DNA from: Bacillus sp. DNRA2 | GTDB taxonomy: Bacteria; Bacillota; Bacilli; Bacillales; Cytobacillaceae | Reading direction: 5' to 3' | DNA length: 64,000 nt | Assembly (NCBI RefSeq): GCF_012843265.1 | Contig: NZ_JABAIT010000012.1 | Span: 1-64,000, forward strand | In this document: piece by piece, positions 52,328 to 59,951 of the stretch | Numbering within the stretch: position 1 is the first letter of the stretch | Layout of the letters: each line of letters starts with the position of its first letter | Made by a program: the position numbers and the translations under genes | The notes under the pieces: model-generated | Told to the model about the DNA's origin: nothing | What the model saw: the letters and a program-made list of their open reading frames with translations, nothing else | Database searches by the model: none

Positions 52328-52430
52328 TGGAGCTACTTTTTTGAGGCCATAATGTAAAATATAGCTCCAATGACCCCAATTGGCGCTACTTTTTTCAGAT
52401 TATCTTGTAAAATATAGCTTCAATAAACTT
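52328..52430. repeat. Two-unit intergenic repeat with inverted ends
   Basis: Two units of about 50 bp (52328-52376 and 52381-52430). Each begins TTGGAGCTACTTTTTT or TTGGCGCTACTTTTTT and ends TGTAAAATATAGCTYCAAT; the ends are inverted repeats of TTGGAGCTA. No coding content. Confidence 0.6.
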
Positions 52431-52451
52431 AACCTCAACCACCTTTCCATC

Positions 52452-52490
52452 AAAAAAAGGAAGTAAGAGCGAAACCGCTCACTTCCCTTT
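52452..52490. terminator. Terminator of the DoxX gene
   Basis: Stem GGAAGTaAGAGCG / CGCTCaCTTCC with loop AAAC; T7 on the minus strand. Confidence 0.85.
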
Positions 52491-52499
52491 TTCGTTTTA

Positions 52500-52871
52500 T
52501 TAAAATCCTGGAAAATTAGTTAGCTCAGAATATTGTAGATAAAATAATATAAATGCCAAAATACCAAGCAATAAAATAGCCGAAGCTTGCTTGAAAGTAT
52601 CTTTCACACGAATGTGTGTGAGAATTCCACCGATCGCGACGATTCCCAGTAACAATGATCCTGCTGCAGACCAGCTGACTTCCCAATAACCAACTACTAA
52701 CGCAGCTGCACCAATCACTTCAATTAATCCAGTGACCACTCGAAACCATTGTGGCAACTTCCAATGATTAAAATTGTCCACATGCATTTGCATCCCAACC
52801 ACTTTCCCGAAACCGGCGAACACAAACATGAGTGCCAAAACACCTTGCAATACATAAGCTAAAATATCCAT
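52500..52871 (-). CDS. DoxX-family membrane protein
   Basis: A 123-residue four-helix protein. FAGFGKVVGMQMHVDNFNHW (about 18-37) and TGLIEVIGAAALVVGY are DoxX-like signatures. DoxX proteins join thiol or quinone stress systems in several bacteria. GGAGGAG precedes the ATG. It stands alone with its own terminator. Confidence 0.83.
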   Translation of the reverse strand: MDILAYVLQGVLALMFVFAGFGKVVGMQMHVDNFNHWKLPQWFRVVTGLIEVIGAAALVVGYWEVSWSAAGSLLLGIVAIGGILTHIRVKDTFKQASAILLLGILAFILFYLQYSELTNFPGF

Positions 52872-53031
52872 CTTTACTCCTCCTTAATTTGTTGAAAATA
52901 ACAAAGCGAATGAAGGACAGGACATATAAAAGAGCTTGAATTGCAACCTTTCAGCACATTATATGCAATAGAAAACAAGTTCAGAATGGAGTAGAATTCT
53001 GAGATCAGTAATAATTTTTTCATAAAAGACT

Positions 53032-53069
53032 AAAAAAGCCACTTACTTGAAAAATCAAGTAAATGGCAA
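53032..53069 (-). terminator. Terminator of serA
   Basis: Stem GCCAtTTACTTG / CAAGTAAgTGGC, with T6 on the minus strand. Confidence 0.9.
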
Positions 53070-53084
53070 TGATTAATATGTTAA

Positions 53085-54284
53085 TTAGATTACGCGAACC
53101 GTTACTACACCATCGATTTCGCTAATTTTTTGAGTTAAGCCTGGAATAACTTCACCGTTTACTTTTTCATCGATGTCAATCATTGTGTAAGCGTAATTAC
53201 CACGGCTTCTGTTTACCATGTCAGCAATGTTTAAGTTATAACTAGAAATAGCAGAAGTTAGCTGACCAACCATGTTTGGAACATTCTTGTGGAATGCTGC
53301 TACACGACGTTTGCCAGTGTATTCAAGTGCTGCATTAGGGAAGTTCACAGAGTTTTTGATATTACCAGTTTCTAAGAATTCTTTTACTTGTTTTGAAGCC
53401 ATGATGGCACAGTTTTCTTCTGATTCACCAGTAGACGCACCAAGGTGTGGAATTGCAATGCAATTTTCCATTTTCAAGACGTTTTCGTTCGGGAAGTCAG
53501 TCACATATTTGCTAACTTTTCCATCTTCTAAAGCCACAGCCATGTCGATTTCATTTGCAAGCTCACCGCGTGAGAAGTTTAAAATCGTTACGCCATCTTT
53601 CATGATTGCGAAAGTATCTTTATTGAACATACCTTTAGTATCATTTGTAAGTGGAACGTGAACAGTAATATAATCAGAGTTTGCGAATAATTGCTCAAGT
53701 GTCATCGCACGTTGTACGTTGCGAGATAAATTCCAAGCTGTATCAACAGAGATGAATGGGTCATAACCGATTACATCCATATCAAGGTCCAGTGCATCGT
53801 TCGCAACAAGTGCACCAATTGCACCTAAACCGATAATTCCAAGTGTTTTACCTTTAATCTCTTTACCAACGAAAGCCTTTTTACCAGCTTCAACAAGCTT
53901 TGGAACTTGGTCTCCTTGACCTTCTAACGTTTTTGTCCAAGCTACACCGGCAAATAGATTACGAGATGATGCCATTAAGCAAGTAAGCACAAGCTCTTTT
54001 ACTGCGTTTGCATTAGCACCTGGAGTATTGAATACGACAATTCCCTGCTCTGTGCATTTTTCAACAGGAATGTTGTTTACACCCGCACCAGCACGTGCAA
54101 TTGCTTTTAAATTTTGATCAAATTCCATTTCATGCATGTTAAAGCTACGAACAAGAATCGCATCTGGACTTTGGCTATCGTTATCGATTTTATATTGATC
54201 TTGATTTAATACTTTTAAGCCATTTTCAGCAATAGCATTTAATGTTTTAATTGTTTTTACGTCAGTTACAGTTGTTGTGCTCAT
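53085..54284 (-). CDS. serA: D-3-phosphoglycerate dehydrogenase with ACT domain
   Basis: A 399-residue enzyme for the first step of serine synthesis. LGIIGLGAIGALVAND (about 149-164) binds NAD; NFSRGELANE and CIAIPHLGASTGESEENCA hold catalytic Arg, Glu and His. The last 70 residues form an ACT domain (VNRSRGNYAYTMIDIDEKV), the serine sensor. A ZTP riboswitch precedes it, so it is tied to one-carbon status. Confidence 0.93.
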   Translation of the reverse strand: MSTTTVTDVKTIKTLNAIAENGLKVLNQDQYKIDNDSQSPDAILVRSFNMHEMEFDQNLKAIARAGAGVNNIPVEKCTEQGIVVFNTPGANANAVKELVLTCLMASSRNLFAGVAWTKTLEGQGDQVPKLVEAGKKAFVGKEIKGKTLGIIGLGAIGALVANDALDLDMDVIGYDPFISVDTAWNLSRNVQRAMTLEQLFANSDYITVHVPLTNDTKGMFNKDTFAIMKDGVTILNFSRGELANEIDMAVALEDGKVSKYVTDFPNENVLKMENCIAIPHLGASTGESEENCAIMASKQVKEFLETGNIKNSVNFPNAALEYTGKRRVAAFHKNVPNMVGQLTSAISSYNLNIADMVNRSRGNYAYTMIDIDEKVNGEVIPGLTQKISEIDGVVTVRVI

Positions 54285-54401
54285 TAATATAATTACCCCT
54301 TTGTATTATTATCGTTTTTCCAATCCCCAAATTATTAGCAATAATCCAATAATTCAAACGAGTATAGTAGTATCGCTACCCTTATCTCCTCCTAGTAAGC
54401 A

Positions 54402-54507
54402 GAAAGAGGTAAGGGATTCGCAAATCCCTTACCTCTGCCCAGGCGAACGGCTACGCAACTATGTGCTCCCTCACGGTTATCCGTGTTTCGCCAGTCACAC
54501 ATAGTCT
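54402..54507 (-). ncRNA. ZTP (pfl) riboswitch with terminator upstream of serA
   Basis: On the minus strand GACTGGCGAAACACGG, then GTGAGGGAGCACATAG and GCCGTTCGCCTGGGC (54437-54451) match the ZTP/pfl aptamer, with its 3' CCG...CGCCTGGGC pseudoknot. The terminator stem AGAGGTAAGGGATT follows (54404-54436). ZTP accumulates when 10-formyl-tetrahydrofolate is short; binding should allow read-through into serA. Confidence 0.88.
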
Positions 54508-54594
54508 TTTCATTTCCTTTATTTTATCTGATAATTCACTAATCTTCAAGTAAAAAATGTGAGAAAAGTTGCTTTTTTTGTCGTTTTTATTTTT

Positions 54595-54612
54595 GTCGGT
54601 GCCAGGCACCGC
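54595..54612. repeat. Short palindromic repeat fragment
   Basis: GGTGCCAGGCACC is a near-perfect dyad of a type scattered in Bacillus intergenic regions. The 54285-54729 gap otherwise holds the riboswitch and plain sequence. Confidence 0.35.
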
Positions 54613-54729
54613 CCGAATTTTCTTGTTTCACAGGTTTGTTTCACAGTTACCTTTCGTCCTCATTCATTTTTCTGGCAAGGTTGAGCATAATAAGTTCGAT
54701 TCTAAAAATGAAAGGAAGTTGGGTTCAGG

Positions 54730-54885
54730 ATGTCAAAGCAAGGAATGAAGAATAAAGACCAAATTAGAAAGCAATTGGAAAGACAGGATAATCGAAATGA
54801 TATTGAATTAGGTTCAGATTTTCAAGTCGGAAATTCAAAATCCCAAAGCCAAAAGAAAAGTGGTCGGCAAATTAATAAGAAATAG
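54730..54885 (+). CDS. Small basic protein, 51 residues, unknown
   Basis: ATG 54730 to TAG 54885 encodes a Lys/Gln/Asn-rich hydrophilic protein (MSKQGMKNKDQIRKQLER at the start, SGRQINKK at the end). AAAGGAAG lies about 11 bp upstream. The composition resembles small spore or DNA/RNA-associated proteins of Bacillus, but no family is recognised. Confidence 0.55.
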   Translation: MSKQGMKNKDQIRKQLERQDNRNDIELGSDFQVGNSKSQSQKKSGRQINKK

Positions 54886-54928
54886 TCGGAAGGCAATTGG
54901 ATATAATTTAGCATAAAGTTCAGTTCAC

Positions 54929-54961
54929 TAAAACAGGAACCCGTCATATAGGGTTCCTGTC
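54929..54961 (-). terminator. Terminator of the threonine aldolase gene
   Basis: Stem CAGGAACCC / GGGTTCCTG with loop GTCATATA; T4 on the minus strand. Confidence 0.75.
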
Positions 54962-55005
54962 ATAATTCTAGTTCGTATTGCTGTAAACATTCTACTTCAA
55001 ATTTT

Positions 55006-56037
55006 TTATTTTTGGATAAATTGCTTAATATCTTCAATTAATTCATCAACAGCTTCCTCAGTTGTTGCCCATGATGTTACAAGTCTGATTGCCGTATGCT
55101 CTGCACTTACAGTTTCCCATGTGTGAAATGCATATTTTGCCTGAAGCTTTCCAATTACGTCATTCGATAATATTGGGAAAATTTGATTGGACGGTGAATG
55201 AGTCAAAAATTTCACATCGGCATTGTCTAACTCAACCAGCAGCTTTTGAGCTAGTCGGTTTGCGTGCTGGGCCAGCTCAAAGAACAAATCATCGCGAAAC
55301 AGTTCGAGAAACTGTATCCCTAATAATCTCCCCTTAGCCAAGAGCGCACCCTTTTGTTTCATATGAAACCTAAAATCCTCTTTTAGTGGATCTCGACAAA
55401 TCACCAATGCTTCTCCTAATAAAGCACCATTTTTCGTTCCTCCAATATAGAACGCATCAACTAGCTCTGGAAGATCACTTAAACTCAAATTATTCTCGTC
55501 AGAACAAAGCGCAGAGCCAAGACGTGCTCCATCCATAAATAAAATTAATTTATGCTTATGGCAAAATGCATTGAGCTGTACAAGCTCCTTTTTACTATAA
55601 ATGGTGCCAATTTCAGTTGAGTTGGATATGTATACTAATTTTGGTTTAACCATATGTTCGTCTGTATGAGACTTAAGGACTTCCTTCAAATGTACCGGTT
55701 TAAGCTTCCCATCCTCAGTTTTTACCGCGATAACCTTATGACCAGTAGCTTCAATTGCACCTGTTTCATGGGTCTGAATATGACCTGTACTCGCAGCAAT
55801 TGCAGCTTCATGCGGCCTTAAAAAGGCTGAAATAGCCGTTAAATTTGTTTGCGTACCACCTGCTAAGAAATGAATATCAACATCTTCTCGATTCATTTTT
55901 TGTTTCATTAACAAGATCGCTTCTTTAGAATAACGATCTTCACCATAGCCCTCTTCCTGGACAAAATTTGTCTGTAATAATGCCTCTAAAATTCTTGGAT
56001 GGGCTCCTTCACTATAATCATTTTTAAAGCTATACAT
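55006..56037 (-). CDS. Low-specificity L-threonine aldolase / beta-eliminating lyase
   Basis: A 343-residue PLP enzyme. YSFKNDYSEGAHPRILEAL starts the fold, HETGAIEATGHKV and FMDGARLGSAL are family motifs, and the PLP lysine is in YIGGTKNGALLGE. It cleaves threonine to glycine and acetaldehyde. The ATG at 56037 is chosen over 56088 because GGGG lies 8 bp before it. Confidence 0.87.
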   Translation of the reverse strand: MYSFKNDYSEGAHPRILEALLQTNFVQEEGYGEDRYSKEAILLMKQKMNREDVDIHFLAGGTQTNLTAISAFLRPHEAAIAASTGHIQTHETGAIEATGHKVIAVKTEDGKLKPVHLKEVLKSHTDEHMVKPKLVYISNSTEIGTIYSKKELVQLNAFCHKHKLILFMDGARLGSALCSDENNLSLSDLPELVDAFYIGGTKNGALLGEALVICRDPLKEDFRFHMKQKGALLAKGRLLGIQFLELFRDDLFFELAQHANRLAQKLLVELDNADVKFLTHSPSNQIFPILSNDVIGKLQAKYAFHTWETVSAEHTAIRLVTSWATTEEAVDELIEDIKQFIQK

Positions 56038-56228
56038 TCCGTTAACCCCCGTCAAAATATGTCCACTACATATTACGTAGTCTATCATATACCTTACATG
56101 ATTCTGTAATATTATTCATTATTTCTAAATATTAAAATGTAAAAAAGTTACTTTTTTATAAATAGTCTATATGTTCAAAACCAATGCTAGAAGTAGTATG
56201 AATTTGGTCAGTGTTAAATGGAGGACAT

Positions 56229-57125
56229 ATGGTAAAGAAATATTATCGCCTGCTAGATTATCCTGAGTATTTTCGGTTTGGATTTTTTTTTCTATTAATA
56301 GCAGCTTTTACTTTAAGCGAATTTGTTTTTGAGCAAGCAAATAACTTATATATATTATATATTTTTGCTGGGATATTTTTAGGGATCGGTTTTTATCAAA
56401 GGCCCATATGGCTAATCATATTATTAGACGTTCTCATTGTTTATCTGCGATATTTTCTTATTCCCGAATGGCATCATTCATTTGCTACCTTCCTAACCTA
56501 CATGGTTACCTACCTTTTAATCACATTTATAACCGTCGGTTTGATGAAAGGTGTACAAAAGGTGAAGAATGACCGAATTGAACTGACAACCGCACTATCC
56601 AACATTCTTGATTCTCGGGATTCATATACTTCACATCACTCAGAAAACGTTGCGAAGGTTGCCCAGCAAATTGCAACAGAAATGAAGCTTTCAAAGGAAA
56701 AGATGGATGCGATTGCGATAGGTTGCTTATTACACGATATTGGAAAAATTGGGATAGCAGAAGAAATTTTAAATAAGCCAGAAAAATTAACAGCCGAGGA
56801 ATACTCAATTATCAAAAATCACCCAATAATAGGCTATGACATGTTAAAGCATGTTTCAAATTTCAGAACTAGCGGGGTTTTAGATATCATCCTCTATCAT
56901 CATGAGCGCTATGATGGCAAAGGTTATCCTTATGGTTTAAAGGGAGAAGAGATTCCCTTATTGGCACGAATCACTGCTGTTGCTGATGCTTATGATGCCA
57001 TGTCTTCAAAAAGAGTGTATCGCGGGGAATTTGATTTGAACTATATTTTAAGTGAAATATGGGAAAATAAAGGAACACAATTTGATCCTCAAATAGTCGA
57101 TATTTTCTTAAGTTTTTTCGATTAA
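56229..57125 (+). CDS. Membrane HD-GYP phosphodiesterase
   Basis: A 298-residue protein with about four N-terminal helices (residues 12-110) and a cytoplasmic HD-GYP domain. HSENVAKVAQ, LLHDIGKIGIAEEILNKPEKL, NHPIIGYDML, HHERYDGKGYP and DAYDAMSSKRVY are all present, so the di-metal site is intact. It would hydrolyse cyclic di-GMP or a related nucleotide in response to a membrane signal. GGAGG precedes the ATG. Confidence 0.85.
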   Translation: MVKKYYRLLDYPEYFRFGFFFLLIAAFTLSEFVFEQANNLYILYIFAGIFLGIGFYQRPIWLIILLDVLIVYLRYFLIPEWHHSFATFLTYMVTYLLITFITVGLMKGVQKVKNDRIELTTALSNILDSRDSYTSHHSENVAKVAQQIATEMKLSKEKMDAIAIGCLLHDIGKIGIAEEILNKPEKLTAEEYSIIKNHPIIGYDMLKHVSNFRTSGVLDIILYHHERYDGKGYPYGLKGEEIPLLARITAVADAYDAMSSKRVYRGEFDLNYILSEIWENKGTQFDPQIVDIFLSFFD

Positions 57126-57139
57126 TTATCATCAAAAAA

Positions 57140-57180
57140 ACCATACAAAAACTAAAACTTGCTTAGTTTTTGTATGGTCA
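57140..57180. terminator. Bidirectional terminator after the HD-GYP gene
   Basis: The 15-bp stem CCATACAAAAACTAA / TTAGTTTTTGTATGG. Confidence 0.8.
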
Positions 57181-57203
57181 TGTGTCGTGAGGTTCCCTTC
57201 AGA

Positions 57204-58049
57204 CTACCTCCAATGATCTGGGATAGTTATACTTTCGGGTAATTTAGTACTTAAACTTCCCCGTGCTGAGTTAACTTGTGACTGTGTTAGAAAAATACAT
57301 CCAGTGAGATTCGCTCCGCTTAAATCTGCATCTCTAAGGTCTGCCCCGATCAAATCAGTCGTCCTCAGATCGGCATTACGTAGATCGGCGGCAATCAACA
57401 ATGCCCCTCTCAAATTTGCACCACGTAAATTTGCACCTTTCAGTTTAGCACCAATCAGATCACTACCCCGATCAATTTTCCACTTACCCTTTACAGTCGC
57501 TGGTTTTAGGTTTCCTCTTACTAACGTACTTGATTGCAGTAATAATTCATTAATATTTACTCTGTAGCTGACAACATCAAGTTTGAGGAGTTCCGATGGA
57601 CTAAGCTTCGTCAAACATTCTGTTTCGTTTATTGCATGTTGTAACTCTTCTGATATAGGCTTTGTTTCTTCACGGTGTAATGCCTCATGTAAATACAGGA
57701 GCATTTCGTGCAGCTGTTGCATAATTGGGAAAACCTGAAACATTTCTTTTTTTATCGAAGGATTGTCACGCCAATCCTTGCTAGCGTATGTAAACTTAGA
57801 TACCTTTTGCCCGGCGCCAAAGCATTCGTAAGCGGTACAGCCACGGAATCCCTGTTTACGTAAATTCTCATGGATACTACAACGATAGTCAGAATCCAAA
57901 TTTCGGCAAGGTGTTCCACCCTCTTTATTAAAGGCAAAATCAGCGGATTTAGCATACGGTAAAGCAACACAGCACAAGCCAAAACAATTTTCACAATCTG
58001 CCTGTAAATCTTTATTTGTTAATTCATTGTTCATTTTAAAATTCACCAT
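57204..58049 (-). CDS. Pentapeptide repeat protein with N-terminal Cys cluster
   Basis: A 281-residue protein. The first 75 residues contain CENCFGLCC, CRNLDSDYRCSIH and FRGCTAYECFGAGQ, a YkgJ-like metal-binding Cys pattern. A helical middle follows, then about ten pentapeptide units (ANLRG, ADLRN, ADLRT, ADLRD, ADLSG) at about 200-255, forming a right-handed beta helix. Such fusions may bind metal and a macromolecule; the role is unknown. Confidence 0.8.
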   Translation of the reverse strand: MVNFKMNNELTNKDLQADCENCFGLCCVALPYAKSADFAFNKEGGTPCRNLDSDYRCSIHENLRKQGFRGCTAYECFGAGQKVSKFTYASKDWRDNPSIKKEMFQVFPIMQQLHEMLLYLHEALHREETKPISEELQHAINETECLTKLSPSELLKLDVVSYRVNINELLLQSSTLVRGNLKPATVKGKWKIDRGSDLIGAKLKGANLRGANLRGALLIAADLRNADLRTTDLIGADLRDADLSGANLTGCIFLTQSQVNSARGSLSTKLPESITIPDHWR

Positions 58050-58204
58050 ACATTCACATCCTAAAAATTAAGCTAATCATTAAATAATGTATCACAAAGT
58101 GCCGCGTTAAGTATCACCGGAATTCCTCTATAAAATCACACAAAAAAGCATACCAATTTTATCGTCCATTGATATGCTAAAATCGTATACTATTACTACT
58201 TATT

Positions 58205-58582
58205 TTAAAATGAAGTTTCAATTTCGATATCATTCTCATTTGTAGTTGGAAAATTAGCTGTCAAAAGCGTATACCCGCTAACACGGAAACCCTTTTTTCG
58301 CAACAGGCGTGCACTCATATTTTTTTCAAGTAAGTTTGCTGTTACAAGGTGTATATCAGTAACTGGAAGCTCATGTAAGCTTCTGTTCAAGTATGCAATA
58401 GGTATATTTATCGCTCCAATTACAGCGTTTTTATGGGATTCATTAAAATCTCTAACATCAAGAATCGTGACCTTACTTGAATCAAGATCATTCCAGTGTA
58501 TCTTTGGTATTCCTGTAACGGGAATGTACCTAGGCACCAGATACATTACCAAAATTATTATGCCGATATACAACGCTGCCAT
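58205..58582 (-). CDS. Membrane-anchored rhodanese-like protein lacking the active Cys
   Basis: A 125-residue protein: N-terminal helix (about 3-20) and a rhodanese fold with ILDVRDFNESH and IGAINIPIAYL. The loop that normally carries C-R-S-G-N-R-S reads TANLLEKNMSA, with no cysteine in the whole protein. Sulfurtransferase activity is therefore unlikely; it may bind a ligand or partner. It ends 280 bp before ssuE with a terminator between. Confidence 0.7.
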   Translation of the reverse strand: MAALYIGIIILVMYLVPRYIPVTGIPKIHWNDLDSSKVTILDVRDFNESHKNAVIGAINIPIAYLNRSLHELPVTDIHLVTANLLEKNMSARLLRKKGFRVSGYTLLTANFPTTNENDIEIETSF

Positions 58583-58821
58583 TCAAGCCTTCTCCTTTCA
58601 AGTCGAAAGAAAATTACATAATCAAGTTATAGAATATGACTGAATAAGCATAGTGTCAACTATTAATACTTGGTTTTTATATATTAACATACTTTACTTT
58701 ACTGAAAAGAAGCAAAGAATTCTCCCATACATTTATGTCGACTTTAGATACAAATATTGGATGGCGCTTTATTAATGCGCGAGTTTATGCAACTTAAGTT
58801 AAAAAAATGTTCATAACCTAA

Positions 58822-58860
58822 AAAAGCAGAGAGCCAGTTATTTATGACTCCCTGCTTTTG
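58822..58860 (-). terminator. Terminator of the yezD-ssuE operon
   Basis: Stem AAAAGCAG-GAG / CTC-CTGCTTTT, with T6 on the minus strand. Confidence 0.8.
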
Positions 58861-58861
58861 T

Positions 58862-59419
58862 TTATTTTACACTTACGATAGCGTTTGAATGTTTAATTAC
58901 TGCTTGAACTAAGTCATTTGTATTACTTCTTAATCTGTTTTCAAGTTCGGAGTCGTTAAAGACCACACCCTCTTCAGAATATGAAACTTGAGCATCACCC
59001 ACAAATACCCCATTAATGATTTCGGTTGCGCCTAAAACAGAGAATAATGGTTTAAGCGCATATTCCAGTGCAAGTAAATGAGCTGTAGTTCCTCCATTAA
59101 AGATTGGCAAAATCGGTTTTTTCGCCAATGATTTTTCCGGAAGCAAATCAAAAAATGTTTTAAGAATGCCTGTGTAGCTGGCTTTATAGACGGGACTAAC
59201 AACTACAACAGCATCTGCATTGACGATCAAATTTACAGCTTCAACAATTTTTGGACTATCAAACTTGGCGTGCAATAAATCTTCTGCTGGCAAATCACGT
59301 ACTTTGATGTGCTCGACTTGATGGCCATGATTATTTAGTAAACCACCGATATAATTTGCTAGCGATGAAGCTCTTGACACTTTTGCTGGACTACCAGATA
59401 CAATTACAATATTTGACAT
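58862..59419 (-). CDS. ssuE: NAD(P)H-dependent FMN reductase SsuE
   Basis: A 185-residue flavodoxin-fold reductase. IVIVSGSPAKVSRASSLANYI holds the phosphate-binding loop, VVVVSPVYKASYTGILKTFFDLLP the flavin contact, and FNGGTTAHLLALEYALKPL is an SsuE hallmark. It supplies FMNH2 to the six luciferase-like monooxygenases in the window. It follows yezD behind leader h, so it shares the sulfur-regulon control. Confidence 0.9.
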   Translation of the reverse strand: MSNIVIVSGSPAKVSRASSLANYIGGLLNNHGHQVEHIKVRDLPAEDLLHAKFDSPKIVEAVNLIVNADAVVVVSPVYKASYTGILKTFFDLLPEKSLAKKPILPIFNGGTTAHLLALEYALKPLFSVLGATEIINGVFVGDAQVSYSEEGVVFNDSELENRLRSNTNDLVQAVIKHSNAIVSVK

Positions 59420-59512
59420 CGAAATCTCTCCTTAAAAAATTAAATTAATATTTACTTTTCCTATAATTTTACTCAACTTTAAACACAAACTTATCTCGCT
59501 TATATTTTCGAT

Positions 59513-59683
59513 TTAATATTGTTTGGTTTTGATTTTTTTCTTTTCCACCGAAAAACGCTTCTTCTTCGTGCTTTCGATTCCTGTAACTTGGCCATCGTGA
59601 ACAATTATTGAAATTGAGCCATAATCTATACTTTTTAAAAGCTGTAAAATATGATCAAGCTTTTCTCTTTCTAAATTTACCAT
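59513..59683 (-). CDS. yezD: YezD-family small protein (DUF2292)
   Basis: A 56-residue protein. LDHILQLLKSIDYGSISIIVHDGQVTGIE (in parts: LDHILQLLKSI, YGSISIIVHDGQV) is the DUF2292 core. The family is commonly found next to sulfate or sulfonate assimilation genes, function unknown. The ATG at 59683 follows GGGAGATG. Directly behind leader h and before ssuE. Confidence 0.82.
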   Translation of the reverse strand: MVNLEREKLDHILQLLKSIDYGSISIIVHDGQVTGIESTKKKRFSVEKKKIKTKQY

Positions 59684-59728
59684 ACGTACACATCTCCCTT
59701 TCATCGTAAAAAATAAGGCAAAAGAAAC

Positions 59729-59790
59729 AAAAAAACTCTCGATACAAGGGTAATCCTTGCAATCGAGAGCCTCTGGTGATCCAGTCAGCT
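59729..59790 (-). promoter_or_regulatory. Sulfur-leader attenuator, copy h
   Basis: The hairpin at 59768-59790 has outer stem AGCU/GGCU, internal loop GA/A, inner stem CUGG/CCAG and loop AUCA. The terminator 59729-59771 (CTCTCGATTGCAAGG arm) ends in T7. Confidence 0.75.
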
Positions 59791-59815
59791 TTATGGGTAA
59801 AAATATCTTAATTGA

Positions 59816-59844
59816 ATAGTAACTTAATTAATCCTATGGGTCAA
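59816..59844 (-). promoter_or_regulatory. SigA promoter of yezD-ssuE
   Basis: TTGACC (59839-59844) and TACTAT (59816-59821), spacing 17 bp, with ACTTGACCCATAGGATTAAT matching the block at the sfnG and permease promoters. Confidence 0.65.
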
Positions 59845-59951
59845 GTAAGAATTGATTATTTTTCATAATTTTCTAAAAGGATTTGCCATTGTTAATCAAA
59901 AAACTTCCAGACGCCGACAACAATTAGCGCCCGTACCCTTGTTTCATTACC

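Noticed and set aside
21845-59790. A conserved leader peptide (A-H/N/D-W-x-S/T-R-G) encoded by the sulfur leaders
   Set aside because: Several copies read this way, but copy j has a stop in the frame, copy a reads differently while keeping the base pairs, and only copy c has a start codon with a ribosome site. Structure, not frame, is conserved.
18644-59790. SAM-I (S-box) or cysteine T-box riboswitches before the sulfur genes
   Set aside because: The long conserved S-box core and the GGTACCGCG T-box are absent; the only conserved part is the short hairpin next to the terminator.
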